Shown here piece by piece: positions 39,572 to 51,900 of a DNA stretch of 64,000 bases. The DNA lies in contig OX344754.2 in NCBI GenBank assembly GCA_947034885.2, positions 25,851,369 through 25,915,368 of the forward strand, given 5' to 3'. The notes under the pieces were generated by a model, which ran no database searches, had not been told where the DNA came from, and saw nothing but the letters and a program-made list of their open reading frames with translations. How positions within the stretch are numbered: the stretch's first letter is position 1; each line of letters begins with the position of its first letter. The DNA is from Thuidium tamariscinum. Its lineage: Eukaryota > Streptophyta > Bryopsida > Hypnales > Thuidiaceae. The translations under genes were made by a program, and so were the position numbers.

Positions 39572-41211
39572 ATGGCGTCTCTTAGGTACGTTGCTTGCTC
39601 TTTTCTAGCCTGCATTGCACCGCTTTTCTGATTCAATTGTCTTGGACTCCGCTTTAATCATGGACAATCAGTTCTAGGTTGTGCTGATCGAGTTTCGGTG
39701 AGCTTGCGCCTAGTCTCGATGGAAATTGTTTGAGAGACGCACAATCTTTAGAAGTGCGGATGTAGAGCGGGTGTGCGACGACATTTTGGGTTGTGACGAG
39801 TGTTTGTGCAATTAGGGGTTCGCTATCATGCAGTTTCCGAGTTTTATTTATACTTAAATACTTAGGGTTTCAATCGTTTGCTCCACGGACTTCCGAAATT
39901 ATCGATTATCAATGTCTTCGACTCGACTTGCAATTACGCGAAATATTGAGCGGTAGTCCACCGTGCTTGAAATGAGGGAGCACTCAAACCTCTTCAATCG
40001 TTCTCCCACGACAGAGTTTGAACGTGCGAGAAGTGTGCATAATGAAATATGTATCAATGAGATTGTGGCAAGGGAGGCAAGTGTACAGAATATCGATTTG
40101 GTGAGAGTCAGAGATTTGAGGGTTTGGGATGCTTGCCTTTTGCAGAGTATGTACCACGCAACCCATTTTGTGGAAGCAGCTGCCAGCCCCGTGCTCCGAG
40201 TACATTGCAACCAAGACGAGTGCCATTCTCGCACCCCCAAAGCGGAAGGCGACAGCGCGTTTTCGCCGGGTGAGAAGTGAGAGTTCGGCCAAAACGGCCG
40301 TGGCCGAGCCCCGGCCGGTGTGCGCCTACGATTTTCACCACCTCGTCGTCCCAGAGCGCTTGCACCCGAGCTCAGCATTGATCTACCGGCGGGAGATTTC
40401 GTCCGTGATCCGCCCCCAGATCGAGCCCGACCCCGACGTCACGCCGTCCATCAACCCGTCGCCGTCGGTCCCCGACCCAAACCTGCCCACACCATCGGAG
40501 AATCCGACGCCGGTGACGTTTCCGGAGTTTCGACCGGACACCAGCCCGGCGGAGGCCCCTCCGCCCGGCGCCCCGGGTACGGAGGTTCCCGAGGTCCCCA
40601 CCGAGGTCCCGCCGTCGCCGTTCCCCGAGCTAGAGCCCCCGAGTAAAGGCCCCGAGTTCCCCGTTCCGGCGCCTGCGGAGGTTCCCAACATCCGCCCGGT
40701 CGAGGTGCCCGTGCCGTCCGTCCCCGTGGAGATTCCGTCGCCGTCGCCGTTTCCAGGGGTGACGCCGTCGCCGTCGGAGTTTCCTGCGCCGTCGCAGACG
40801 CCGCCCGAGTTCAGCCCGAGGATGAGGATGGTGAAGGGGGATGAGGTACCTCGCGGGCCACCCATTCAGCCTCCGAACTCCATCATTATTCCGCCACCAG
40901 GGCTGCCCGTGCCCACGCCACCACCGCAGTCGCAGCCCGTGTTGCCGCAGGACGCCGCGCCCTCGATTCCGATTCCTAATGTACCAATCCGGCCGCCTGG
41001 AGAACCGCCTTTGCCGCCGCCCGTGACGCCACCGCAGACGCCCCAACCTGGCAACCCGCCGGGCGTGCCTGGACCGTCGCCCCCACCGTTCCCCGGCACC
41101 CCGCCATCTCCAGGGCCTAATCCCGGCCCCGGTAACCCTCCTGGCCCTCCCACGCCTGGTGACGTTCCCCCCGGCCCTCCCAGCTTCCCGGGTCCTGGAG
41201 TGCCCCTGTAA
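39572..41211 (+). CDS. Proline-rich protein with transit-like N-terminus
   Basis: Two exons, 39572-39585 and 40146-41211, give 359 residues. The first encodes only MASL plus part of an Arg codon; the GTACGT donor and TTTTGCAG acceptor are both good. Residues ~1-60 are Ala/Lys/Arg/Ser-rich without acidic residues until RRVRSESS, like a plastid transit peptide. From ~105 to the end the chain is almost pure Pro-rich repeats, first PxPS/PEVP-type with Glu and Val, then PPGxP/PNPGPG-type. It lacks the SPPPP-Tyr blocks of extensins and has no clear signal peptide, so a cell-wall role is not supported. No catalytic domain is seen. The coding part of exon 2 is very GC-rich beside AT-rich flanks. The family is unknown; it may be a plant plastid proline-rich protein. 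Confidence 0.7.
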
Positions 41212-43935
41212 GTAGTTTTCAGAACATTCTGCAGGCTTCTTTTTGTACATCACAGAGGTTATTGATTAAAAACACGAGTTAGCTGTTCCTGTAAATGAAG
41301 GATTTTTTAAAAATTGGATTTCCAACTTGGTGGAATGAGATGCATTTTCACTGTGAATACTTTGAATTGTTGAAGGAGGCTTTGTAGGTGTGGATTTTGA
41401 AGTATTGGACATTGATTGATGTGGGTCTGCTTCTCCCTCCGACATTCATTCTTTTCAATTTGAGTTTCACTGTGGTTTGATTGAGTGCACATTGGCAAGG
41501 CCTCATATTCATTTCCTTGCGAACATGACAATTCTCACTGTCTTGGAGTCTTCGATGCTTTTTCTGTTGGTGATTTTTGTGATTGATGATCGTGCATTAG
41601 TTCCCCCGGAATCTGTTTTATTGTCCATTCTTCAAGGTCTGAAACCTTCTGTTGTAATTTGATTTCTACTTTCATAGTCTGATTTCCACTTCATGCAGTC
41701 AATCCTCTTCAAGTTCACCTTCTGCTGTCCCATTTCTGCACTACCGAATGTGATTAGTGAGCTGCAATTGATGATTCTGCAAAGTTGTAATAGGTTAAGT
41801 GTGTAGAATAAATTAGATTATCATTTCTCTGTGAGTCATATTCAGAGGTTTGAATCTACCTCATCAACTGTTTTCCTTCTTTATTGTGCATTCTTTGTGG
41901 TGATTGTGTATTTTCCACAGTTGTATGAAATACATGGTTTCCTACTCCTGCGACTCGCCTCTAGCCATATTTGGTAATCGCATTTAGTCAAGGTAAAATT
42001 ATTCACACTTGAGAGTGTACCCAAATGTGAACCTTTGAGATTTGAAAGAAAGCTGGGTGCACCTGTTCAGAAGGGCGACATTGAAATTAGGGTACCGCTT
42101 TAGAAAAATGAGGAATTCAATTTTTTCCTCTTATAACTTTTGCACCATATTATTGGAATGCCATTTTTGGAATTTGATGTGAGTACAATTTTATTTTTAT
42201 CTATGTGATTAATAATGACGATTTGCACCATATTATTGGAATGCCATTTTTGGAATTTGATGTGAGTACAATTTTATTTTTATCTATGTGATTAATAATG
42301 ACGATTGTGTAAGGTATTACAATTGTAGGAGTTATCTTTTGAGGAGATAGGGAGATAGTGAGGGCTGGTGCATTTCAATTAATGCATTCTCTCCATTCAC
42401 TCAAAAGATCCCATTAAAAAAAATTTAACTATTTATTAGCCTTTTTTTTGTATTGATTTGCTATCCCCCTCTTCTTATTTGAATCTGAGGGAGTAATTTT
42501 AAATTGCAAACAATATAGGATATGTCCATATCCCATATCCCATATATGTTTATTGTATCATGTCCATATATATATCATAACCATAACATGTACTACATAT
42601 TTGTATCCTAGACCCATATTTATATCTTTTATTTTCCCAAAATCAACTATAGATCACAAAAAGGAGAAGGGAGATTTTCTCATCAAGGAGATCAACAAGT
42701 GTCATTTTTTCCAAGGGGGGGTCAAATATTACCTCTATGTCCACATTTAATTATAGGGAGACTTTCATGTGGAGGCAAAATAAAGAAAAAATCTAATATC
42801 CTATCAAACTAGAGTCAATACAATTTTGGCTTGGTCAGCCACTTGACAAACTTTTACATTTCTAATTTAAAAAAAATATGTACTTTAGTAATACCAAATC
42901 CAAACCTTGGATAAACAACTTCATAAAATATCTCTTCAAATTAAGATGACTTTCATCCAAGCTGTAATGATAAAAAAAATCTGATTTTCAATCTATACTT
43001 CAACTAGAATCTGGACATCTTATGTTTTTGAATAAACCCAAAGACTGTACCGAAGTAAAGAAATTGGACGTTAGAGCGCTTCAGGGTTAAATTTGAAAAT
43101 TTTGAACTCATGCCGGTATTAGGATTCAAAGTCCGTCTCTCAAAGTGCTTTGGATATTCAGAAAAGGGAACCAATTTTTTACCTTTATCTGGCAAGGTGA
43201 AAATATTTGGGGCTTGCCCTGCCCTTGCAATACGTAAAATGCTCGAATGCTACTTCGTGTCACTCAATGGTGACTGCGGCAGGGGTTTAGCAATTAGGGT
43301 TTTGATCATCTGCATCACTGTCCCCAGTTCCTTCATACAGTGGTTTGTCACTCACAATCTTCAGCTTTAATTCTTGTGTCTCGAACTGCCGGTTTGCCTG
43401 TCTCTCTCCCCAGTGAACGTTTCTTGCATACTTTCCTAGACCATTCCAAACTTGCGTAGTTTGCTTTGACACAGGGACACAATTGGAAATGCTAAAGTAG
43501 TTTGTTTACTCCGCTTGTGGATGGATTCGAATCGGGATACGTCTACGGTTGTCTCAGCTTATTGATGATTGTTCGAAGTGAACGTTTCTGGAGTGAGACT
43601 TGGAGAGTGACCGACCACGTCTACAATTTGGGGGTGTTTGATTGAGATTTTGTGAGGATTTTGTGAGTTTTAGCGCGGGTGTGATCTATTCAAGATTTCG
43701 TAGAGTTTGATTTCGTAGCATTTGAATTTGTAGCGTTCGGATTTGTAGGGTTTGAATTTCTGAACGCTTTTAGAGTTTTCTGGGTTGGGATTAGGATTTT
43801 CGAGTTGTAACGGCGGTTGTTATTCATACGAAATTTCGTATAGTTTGATTGATCTTGGAGGGTTTGAATTTCTGAGCCCTCCAAGGGTTTTAGGGTTTTA
43901 GGATTCTGTAGCTTTCGCCGTCGGTGGTTGTGAGG
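41212..43935. other. Intergenic region
   Basis: No gene was recognised. It contains the 3' UTR of the proline-rich gene, an exact 84-bp tandem duplication (42138-42305), and an AT-rich stretch to ~43.0 kb. The region 43.7-43.93 kb carries repeated TTTGAATTTCTGA / GGGTTT motifs in the leader of the DUF1279 gene. Confidence 0.55.
42138..42305. repeat. Exact 84-bp tandem duplication
   Basis: The text starting TTTGCACCATATTATTGGAA occurs at 42138 and again at 42222 with no difference seen over 84 bp. It is recent or kept identical by conversion. There is no coding content. Confidence 0.95.
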
Positions 43936-44370
43936 ATGTCCCGGGCGCTGTCCGTGGCAGGTTTCAAGGAGCTGGTGGCCAAGTATGGCAAAGTGGCGGT
44001 GGGCGTGCACTTGACAGTGTCCGCCGTGTCAGTGACGGGCTGCTACGCTGCGATCAAGAACAACGTGGACGTAGGAGCGGTGTTGCAGAGAGTGGGCTTG
44101 TACAGCGCCGGCATGGAGAAGGAGGAAGCCGAGGATATTCAGAAGTATGAGGCGGTGGCGTTGGAGGGCAAGCTGGAGGGCACGACTGGTGATACTCATA
44201 GCGAGGACCGGCAATCGGCTGTGCACGCGGCCGTTTCCGGAGGGGGAGCGCTGGCGCTGGCGTTTCTGTGCAACAAAGCACTCATGCCCATCCGCATTCC
44301 CATCACCGTGGCCCTCACGCCTCCCGTGTCCCGCTTGCTAGCTCGACGAAACTTATTCAAAAATCCTTGA
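43936..44370 (+). CDS. DUF1279 (FAM210-type) membrane protein
   Basis: A single exon encodes 144 residues. The start chosen is the ATG at 43936, the first in this frame. The DUF1279 signature spans residues ~10-45: KYGKVAVGVHLTVSAVSVTG, then YAAIKNNVDV, a membrane segment ending in the family's G/N-V-D motif. A second hydrophobic segment lies near the C-terminus (GGGALALAFLCNKALMPIRI, then PITVALTPPVSRLL). The family includes animal FAM210A/B in mitochondria; plant members are organellar, and the Arg/Ala-rich N-terminus (MSRALSVAGF) fits that. A ~40-residue acidic linker separates the two segments. The exact role is unknown. GC is high against AT-rich flanks, as for the neighbouring proline-rich gene. 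Confidence 0.8.
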   Translation: MSRALSVAGFKELVAKYGKVAVGVHLTVSAVSVTGCYAAIKNNVDVGAVLQRVGLYSAGMEKEEAEDIQKYEAVALEGKLEGTTGDTHSEDRQSAVHAAVSGGGALALAFLCNKALMPIRIPITVALTPPVSRLLARRNLFKNP

Positions 44371-47300
44371 AGCTCTTGAGCCCGGAAGCTCGAGAACATA
44401 TACATATCGACTTTGTAGAATACGGCGGTTTCGGCATCTGCGGTGGCTCTTGGAGCTCTTCACATGCACAAGGAATGCCGCCGAGTCTTTCTCTCTCGCA
44501 GCCAAGTGGGACTCTATTAAAAAATAACTTGGTTCTCCCTTGAATGTCTGCTTTGTTGTAAGTCTTCGCAAAGCTGGTTATTCTATGCCACATGATTTCT
44601 AGAATGGCATCTGTACACTCTTGAATTAGTTCGCTGAATTGCATTGCAACCCCTATCCAGATGTATACGCTTAGTTGTAGTCATGGAAGCCGAGGAAGGC
44701 AGAGGAGATTGTTGGCAACAACTGAAGCATTTAAACCTCTGTAGGAGTGCGATTTTGGGTAGACGGATTGACCTTATCTCTGGAGAGCCCTTTGGGCAGG
44801 AGAGCTGAAATCTCTTTGGGTCATTGAGAGTGCGAGGTTGTAGAATGTAGAACACTCTGGAAGGGACGGTGTCCATCCTTGCAAATGAGCTTCAACGCAC
44901 CACTATTTCTTCTTCTAACTCGTATCTCATTCTTATTCTTTGTAAAACATTGCTTAGCCCTTAACCCTTTACTTCTTGGGTATTGTCGTAGGAGGTGACC
45001 TCATTCCCAACCTATTGTTTGACTTCCATGTGTATCCCTGTTCTAATATGAAGTATTGTAATCGTTTAATTTAAACATACAGCAATGCACTTATCCTAGC
45101 GATGAATTTCCTACAATTTTTTGGTGATCATCAAGACAGTGTATTCTTAACATGGAGATTTTGAGAGGTGCTTTGATTTCGTGGGAGACTTCTTGGTATT
45201 GAAGGTGAACCAATTCTCGCACTATGCAGCTCTTAAATGACAGATTATACAATTGCTCTACAGTTCTACGATTTGCTCGAAAGTCCCACAGAATTGTTCA
45301 GTGACTTTTGGAATTCAAGGTTGATTAGATTATATTGTTTTTTGCAACAAATATTTCGGACATCCTATCGCAAGCCATTTAAGGTCAAGATTTGGTTATC
45401 ATAAGAAATTGAGGTGTGGTAATATATATTAATCCCTATATGTGCAAGGCCTTTTTTTAACTTCTTGGGATTTGTTTTAAATTGAACAAAATTGAACAAA
45501 ACATTTTGATAAGTTTTATCAATTTTTTTCTTAATTGTAACCATATGAAATTAAACTAGATATATTAGAGAATAGATGGGATAAGAAAACATAACATCAT
45601 TTATGGATTCAAAGATTATAATGCTTGATTGTGAAGATGTTGAAATTATGAAAGTGATTTCAAGTTTTTTAATCTTCTTTTTACAAGTTAAATCTAATAA
45701 ATTGGTTACCAATAAAATACAAGGTCAAAGGGCATAACATGCAATACCCTAATCAATTTACAACCTCTCAAAAATTTTCCTTTAGTTTTTTTAAATGAAT
45801 TTGTAATACACAATATTTTCTCCAAGATGGCTAGTGTCTTTGGGGCTCATTTTCAAGGCCCTAAACACTAGAAAATCAAGATTTGCTATGGACATTCTTG
45901 CATATAATCTTGAATTAAAATTTCATAATCATTCATTTTCAAAATTGACCTTTTGATGCTAAAATTAGACTTCAAAAAGAAATTTTCAAAAATATAAAAT
46001 ATTGAAGATAGTAACCTGGTTAGATTTTATGTAACTTTGAAGTATTGTCTACACCAAAATTTAGTGTATTGAGTATCTATAATAGGGACTAATGTCATGG
46101 ACTAACTTTTTTGAAAGCAACTTTGTTTGGTTTTGAAACACATCATATTGAAAGTTGCATAATGATAGAAGTTTATACCAACAACTTCCTTTTGTAATCA
46201 TCTCTTGTGACAATCCCAATCATTTGTCTTCTCTTCCATCTTTGTTTCTTAAAAGATGACCAAAATCAATTTATTTCTCAAACTTAAGTTTCTTTCAAAT
46301 TGCTTGTCAATGCCTTTGTCATTAAAATAGATGTGGACAATGCACTTTGGACAATCATGTATTTAAAAAGTCCTATAAATCGCTTAACAATACTTGAATA
46401 TGTATCCCATTCTTTGGTTTGCGTGATGGCAAAGTCATTACGTGGAACTTGAAGAAATCCACATGTAGGTCTTTCATGTAATTTTAGGTTTGTTTGGTTG
46501 GTTGGTTGCAGCTCATTGTTGTTTGTCTCTAGGCTTTGCACTTAAATTCCACCACTTGTTCTTATGATATTCTTGAAATTAATTCTAGGTTAAAAAAAAA
46601 ATTTAAGAGAAAAAAGTCCTATAAATCCAAAATATGACCTTAGGACAATTTGTGACTACAACCCTTACTGACATTCCAAGATGGTGAACATGCTTTGAAA
46701 ATAATGAGCATTTTGTCATCCATTGAAGGAAACTTCATAGGAGTTTGTATAAGCTATTTTAAAAGAAAAAATGACAGATATGGACTAATGAACAATAAAA
46801 TGCAACTAATCTTGAATGTTTGACTTTTCAATATCTATTTATTCTTTTTGATTTAGAAAGACTTCTACTTTTTGAATTTTTTAAAATTATGAGTTTGAGT
46901 GTCTTTTGCACTATGAGCTATGACACTTCTACCTTTTAGTCTTTAAAGGATTGATAACTATGGAAGTCATCTATTTTGATACTTATGGGAATAATTAATA
47001 TTAATAAAATCCAAAAACACTCATTGGAAGTCAAACTATTGTAAAAAAAAATTCCTAATTCTAAAGATCAATAGTTGCAATTCTATCCTATATGCAAGAA
47101 TTTCTTATCATTCATCCAACAAAAAACATCTCCTATATGGTTTTACAAGTTCATTCTATTTTTGACTTTATTGTAATATAGTAAGATTTGGGAGTTACAA
47201 AAGAAAAAAGAACAAATAGTTTATATAGAATAAGGTAGAACCATCCATAAGCAATTGACACCCCATAGTCAACAGCCAAGGTGAATTGACCCCCTCACTC

Positions 47301-48940
47301 AGCCACTTGGGAAAACACTAGAATTTTTTATTTTCTACACATGAAAAAAATTTCAATTTCTAGATTCATATTTGAAATGAGAGACTTCAAATTTGCTTGG
47401 AGTGGTGTTCAAGATGAATTACTCAAATAGAAAAGAGGGGGCCTTCATTATTACTTGCACCCCTAAAATGACTTGGTGTGGCTGAGCATGGGGCCAATTG
47501 CACCTTGACTACAGTCAACATGTCAATGGACATATTTCCAACTAAGGCTAGAATATATCTTTTCCTCTTTTTTAAAGTTGAGATTAAAAGTTCATGGCAC
47601 ATGTCCCAAAGTAAAAAAATCAAAAAGAGTGAGTAAAAAAGTTTTTTTTGTGTGATTGGGATTAAAAGAGTTAATAGATTGGCAATAGATTTGGTACACC
47701 TTTTGCCTTTCAAAATTCATAGTAATTTCAATTCATGCAATAAAATTACCAAAGTTTTTGCAATTTCCATCATTCTATCATTGCACCTCTAAAAATATTG
47801 ACTTTGCCTTGCACTATACAACATCATATCTAGAATACCTTAAATGATTGGTTATAGGTGATTCTACCTCACATTGCCTAAAAAAATTGCATCCCCGAAA
47901 GTGATAATTTTTTAATAACCTAGTGCATTTGAGGTGGTATTTCCAAAATTGTTTAGAAAAAGAAAGCCTCCATTGGCATCAAAAATCCTCAATGCATTAG
48001 AAATTAATCTCTCCCATTATGTGATAGTTCCTACAGAAAAACATGATTGACATGAACTCTAGGGAACATCTATTAATGTAATGATAAAAATGTAGAGCCT
48101 TTGGAAGAACAAATTGACATCAACATGCATTCCCAATTAAGTCATATATAATTGGTTGTTGAATTTTAAACACTAACATGGCATGTCGCATTGGCAACCC
48201 ATCACCATTACCATTACAAGTTACAACTCAAAACCTTCTTTCCTTTTGACTTGCTTCCTACACCCTTGGATCATGAAGATCAAAGGTTGTGATTGAAAAA
48301 GGTACAACCGATTCTTTACAATAACCTATTCGCTGCTTGCACAGCTCATTGATTTTCTAATACAAAACTGGACATGCGGAAATTATTGACACGTACAGAG
48401 CATAGCAGATTCTCAGGATACACAAAAAAGGAGCAATTGTAGAAGGGGTTGAGTATAAAATGCTTGACCAGAGAAATTGATGAGTAAAACATCAAGAACT
48501 AGCTGAATCACTGACCGAGTCAAACCAAAAGATAGAGTAGCACAACTTCTGGTAATACTAAGAGTATATGCAAACATTATTCGACAATGTTTCGTTTTCT
48601 GAAGTTATCCAGAACACAAATCATCTCAAGTAATGAGCAAATTTACAAAAAAAGTATTGGTTCACAACGCTACTGTAAATCAATTGTCCTCAATACGTGC
48701 AATACTAACTTCCCCACAAAGCTAACTTTCCCAGGCCTAATATTCTGTTGAACGATACTCTACATACCACCATTTCGGCAGGCATGTGGTTCATGCAGCA
48801 ATCTAGGTTGATCAAGTTAATTTCAAGTAGATCCTCAGGTAAAGAGAGGTAGGACACCACTCGCACCTGGGGAAGAAGTTTGCATGCATCCTCTAGATTG
48901 CCAGCCGATTGTGGATCTGAGCCAAAATCAAAATCAAAAT
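44371..48940. other. AT-rich intergenic DNA
   Basis: About 4.5 kb has no recognisable gene. 44.4-45.0 kb is likely 3' UTR or flank of the DUF1279 gene. The dispersed repeat at 47505-47740 and a loose inverted repeat (47255-47310 against 47463-47525, about 75-80% matching) are the only structures seen. Confidence 0.6.
47505..47740 (-). repeat. Dispersed repeat, copy 2
   Basis: On the minus strand this matches 2281-2500. Shared text includes GGGACATGTGCCATGAACTT against GAGACATGTGTCATCAACTT and TTAGTTGGAAATA against TTGGTTGGAAATA. No intact coding sequence is visible. Confidence 0.5.
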
Positions 48941-51900
48941 TCAGTCATGCTTAAATCGTTGCGTAATCTTTCCAATTTCAGTTCTGCATCCATCAGCAAA
49001 TCTCTTCGTTCCGTCTACTGCACCCGCAGAAATATTCGAAACTGAACTTTGTGCACCACGGAACGTTTCCGACACTGAACTCTGCGCGCCATGGAACGTT
49101 TCCGACACTGAATTCTGTGCACCACGGAACTTTTCCGACACTGAACTCTGTGCACCACGGAACGTTCCGACGACAGCAGACCCAGTGTCCTGCACACTGT
49201 TACTGACGGATGACACGGCATCGTGTGATAGCTCTGTTATCCTCCACCTTATTGCCCCCAGCCACTCCACAATCCTATGGTAAATCCGGCTGAGCACTTC
49301 CAGGATGGCATACCAATATCGCACCACAGCATTATTGACCCTCGTCTTCAGATCTTCCCCTTTATCCATAACGTCTTGAATGGGAGCACGGTGAAGCAAT
49401 TTTTCAAGTTCGGTATTACCTCCACTGAAGCGCCAACTGGGACCAGGAATGCTATCCTCGTCGAGAGATTTGTCAATAGTAACTTCAATCCCACGACTTG
49501 CCCATCGCTGCCTTGCTTCATCGAGGAGTTGGTATTGGGCCCGTGCTTTTTGGGCTTCCTCCTCAGCCCATAATCTACTAAACAAGAACGAACACGTCAC
49601 ATTTTCATTAGAAGAATTACGACCCTGAACATAGAGCCCGCACATCGTGGTTTGTAAAATAGAGGCCTGAGTCTATGAGATGTATATATAAAATAAATGT
49701 CATGAGATATATAAAGCAATTCCAGACAAAATCGCACCAACCACTAAATCAAGCTGAGAGGAGCATTATCATCCATATCAACATCCTCGTTTGTTATCAC
49801 GTATGTTATCAGGTTTCATCAAGGCGCCGATATGAAGATCTAGTTAAGACATTCCTCTTTGAATCATTGAGTCGATAAGTGACGTAAAAACAAAAGAAAA
49901 GAACTGGGACTTCCACTTGACAAGACACATCCAAGTATATCTCTGCTGTACCTTGCAAGAATCAGGGATTTCTTCTCTGCCTCAATTTCCATCTTCAATC
50001 TGGCAGCGGACTCCTGATCTTCTTCAGCTTTTGTAGTGAGTTTTTCAAGTCTATCTTTCTCATAGGAAACTTCCACTTGAAGCGCTGCTAGTGATTGCAG
50101 TTGGTCATCAACTCTTTGCTGTATCTCATGCAGAAGGTTTTTCTGTGCTTCTACAGTCGCCTGGTTCTTAAGAAGCTCATCCTTCTCAGATTCTCTTTCT
50201 GATATAATCTTTTCTAACTTGGATTTTACTTCCTCCAATTCCATCACAGCCTCTTCTCTTTGCCTCTTCTCAGCCCCAATCTCCCCATCAAAAAGAGCCT
50301 TTACCTCTTTCTGCGTACGAGCCTCCATAACAGCGTCTGCAGCAACTGCTTCATCAGCCATCTGCTCCGCTTCAATCCTTGCTATCTCGTCCCCAAGTTG
50401 CTCAGATGAATCTCCATATGCGAGGGCAATCGCTGCTTGACCATTTGTTACAGGCTTCTGCGGTTGTAACATCCTTGTGAACCCTGAAAAACAGATACCC
50501 TCATGAGGTGCGAGTTCAAATACAAACTTATGGAGTACAAATGCTCCATGTTTACAATGACAATACGTAATACTTACAATGACAACTTAAGTTAGATTTG
50601 TACCAAAAGCAGTAGCGATGATGCTGCTATCTCCGGAATATAGGTCACTCACTATAGCAGGCCACGCTCTGCTCTCAATGCGGTCCACGTCCATGAATCC
50701 TGATTTTTCTTGAAAGTCCTGCACATGATTACTATCCATTAGAAGATATTTTTTGTATTCAATGAGATCTCCACGCTTTCATATAACACCAAACTGGTGT
50801 AACCTGACGTTCTTCCAAACGAAGACCAGACCAGTTGATAGAAATGCCAAAGAGAAGAAAGGTTACCTCTTTAGAGATTGCTGGGAGAGAGCGATGATGA
50901 AGAGCAACTTTCCAGCACACAAGGTCTAGCCTCGACAATGGACTGTATACAAACCAACGGTGATGTTATAAAGCATTTTCATGAAGTAATTAAACTCGAG
51001 CGATGCGCTTCATTCTGAGGGTAAGGCGCATTCAAGTCCCTTATACTCACTAAGTCAAGCAGATAAAAACCCCATTTGAGCAGACGAGCGAAGTCAGCAA
51101 GTCACGCAGCTGCGTTTCACTCTTTATACATACCTGTCAGGGTTAAAATGGACCACGCCAGCTTCACTCTCAGCAGACTGTGCATCCACGATGGAGAGTT
51201 TACTAGGAATTAGCCCTGCTTCAGCTAGACCTGTACTCCCACAGAATTGAATAACAAAAGGCCGTCAGAGCAACAACTAGCACCGTTAACAACCTAAGCC
51301 GTAACATTCTCACCGACCAACAGAATTGACGAGCACCTCCATATCGAATTAGATTCCTAGAGAAATTTCAACTCCGAAACTCCTAAACGGGGGGCGCAGT
51401 GACAATACGATGTTCGACTGCCCATACCTTGAATGGCAGCAAAATCAGGATCGTTAGGCGTAACATCATCAAAAGCAAGATCTGTTTCCTTTCCTATATA
51501 CATGGCGGGAAGCACTTTGTTGGCAGAGCTCCTACACATCCGACAAAGAAGTACCTTTTAACCATCTTCTTGAGGACAGCATGATTTGAAGCAGAGAGCC
51601 AGTACACACTCAGTTAAATATCCTTAATGATCAGCCTATCCTTTATTGCATGCTCAAACTCCACTATCTCCACATCCCGTTTACTTCAAAAAAAGGAATA
51701 CAAGAAAAAGCTATGATAAACATAAACAGCACACCTGAAGAACACCGGAATGCTCACGTAACTCGTTGTACAAGTAAAAGACAGACATTAAGCAGGTGAA
51801 GAGGCCCGTAGAATGCAAACCTCGTCAATATACTGCTAGTGGCAATCAACCAGCGAGCATAATTTCTCCGAGTGCAAACGGCTCCGGGGTCAACTCCATC

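Noticed and set aside
40383-41253. Long minus-strand frames (160 and 207 codons) opposite the proline-rich gene, Gly- or Arg-rich
   Set aside because: They are mirror frames of GC-rich proline codons. The plus-strand frame has a proper splice pair, start and stop.
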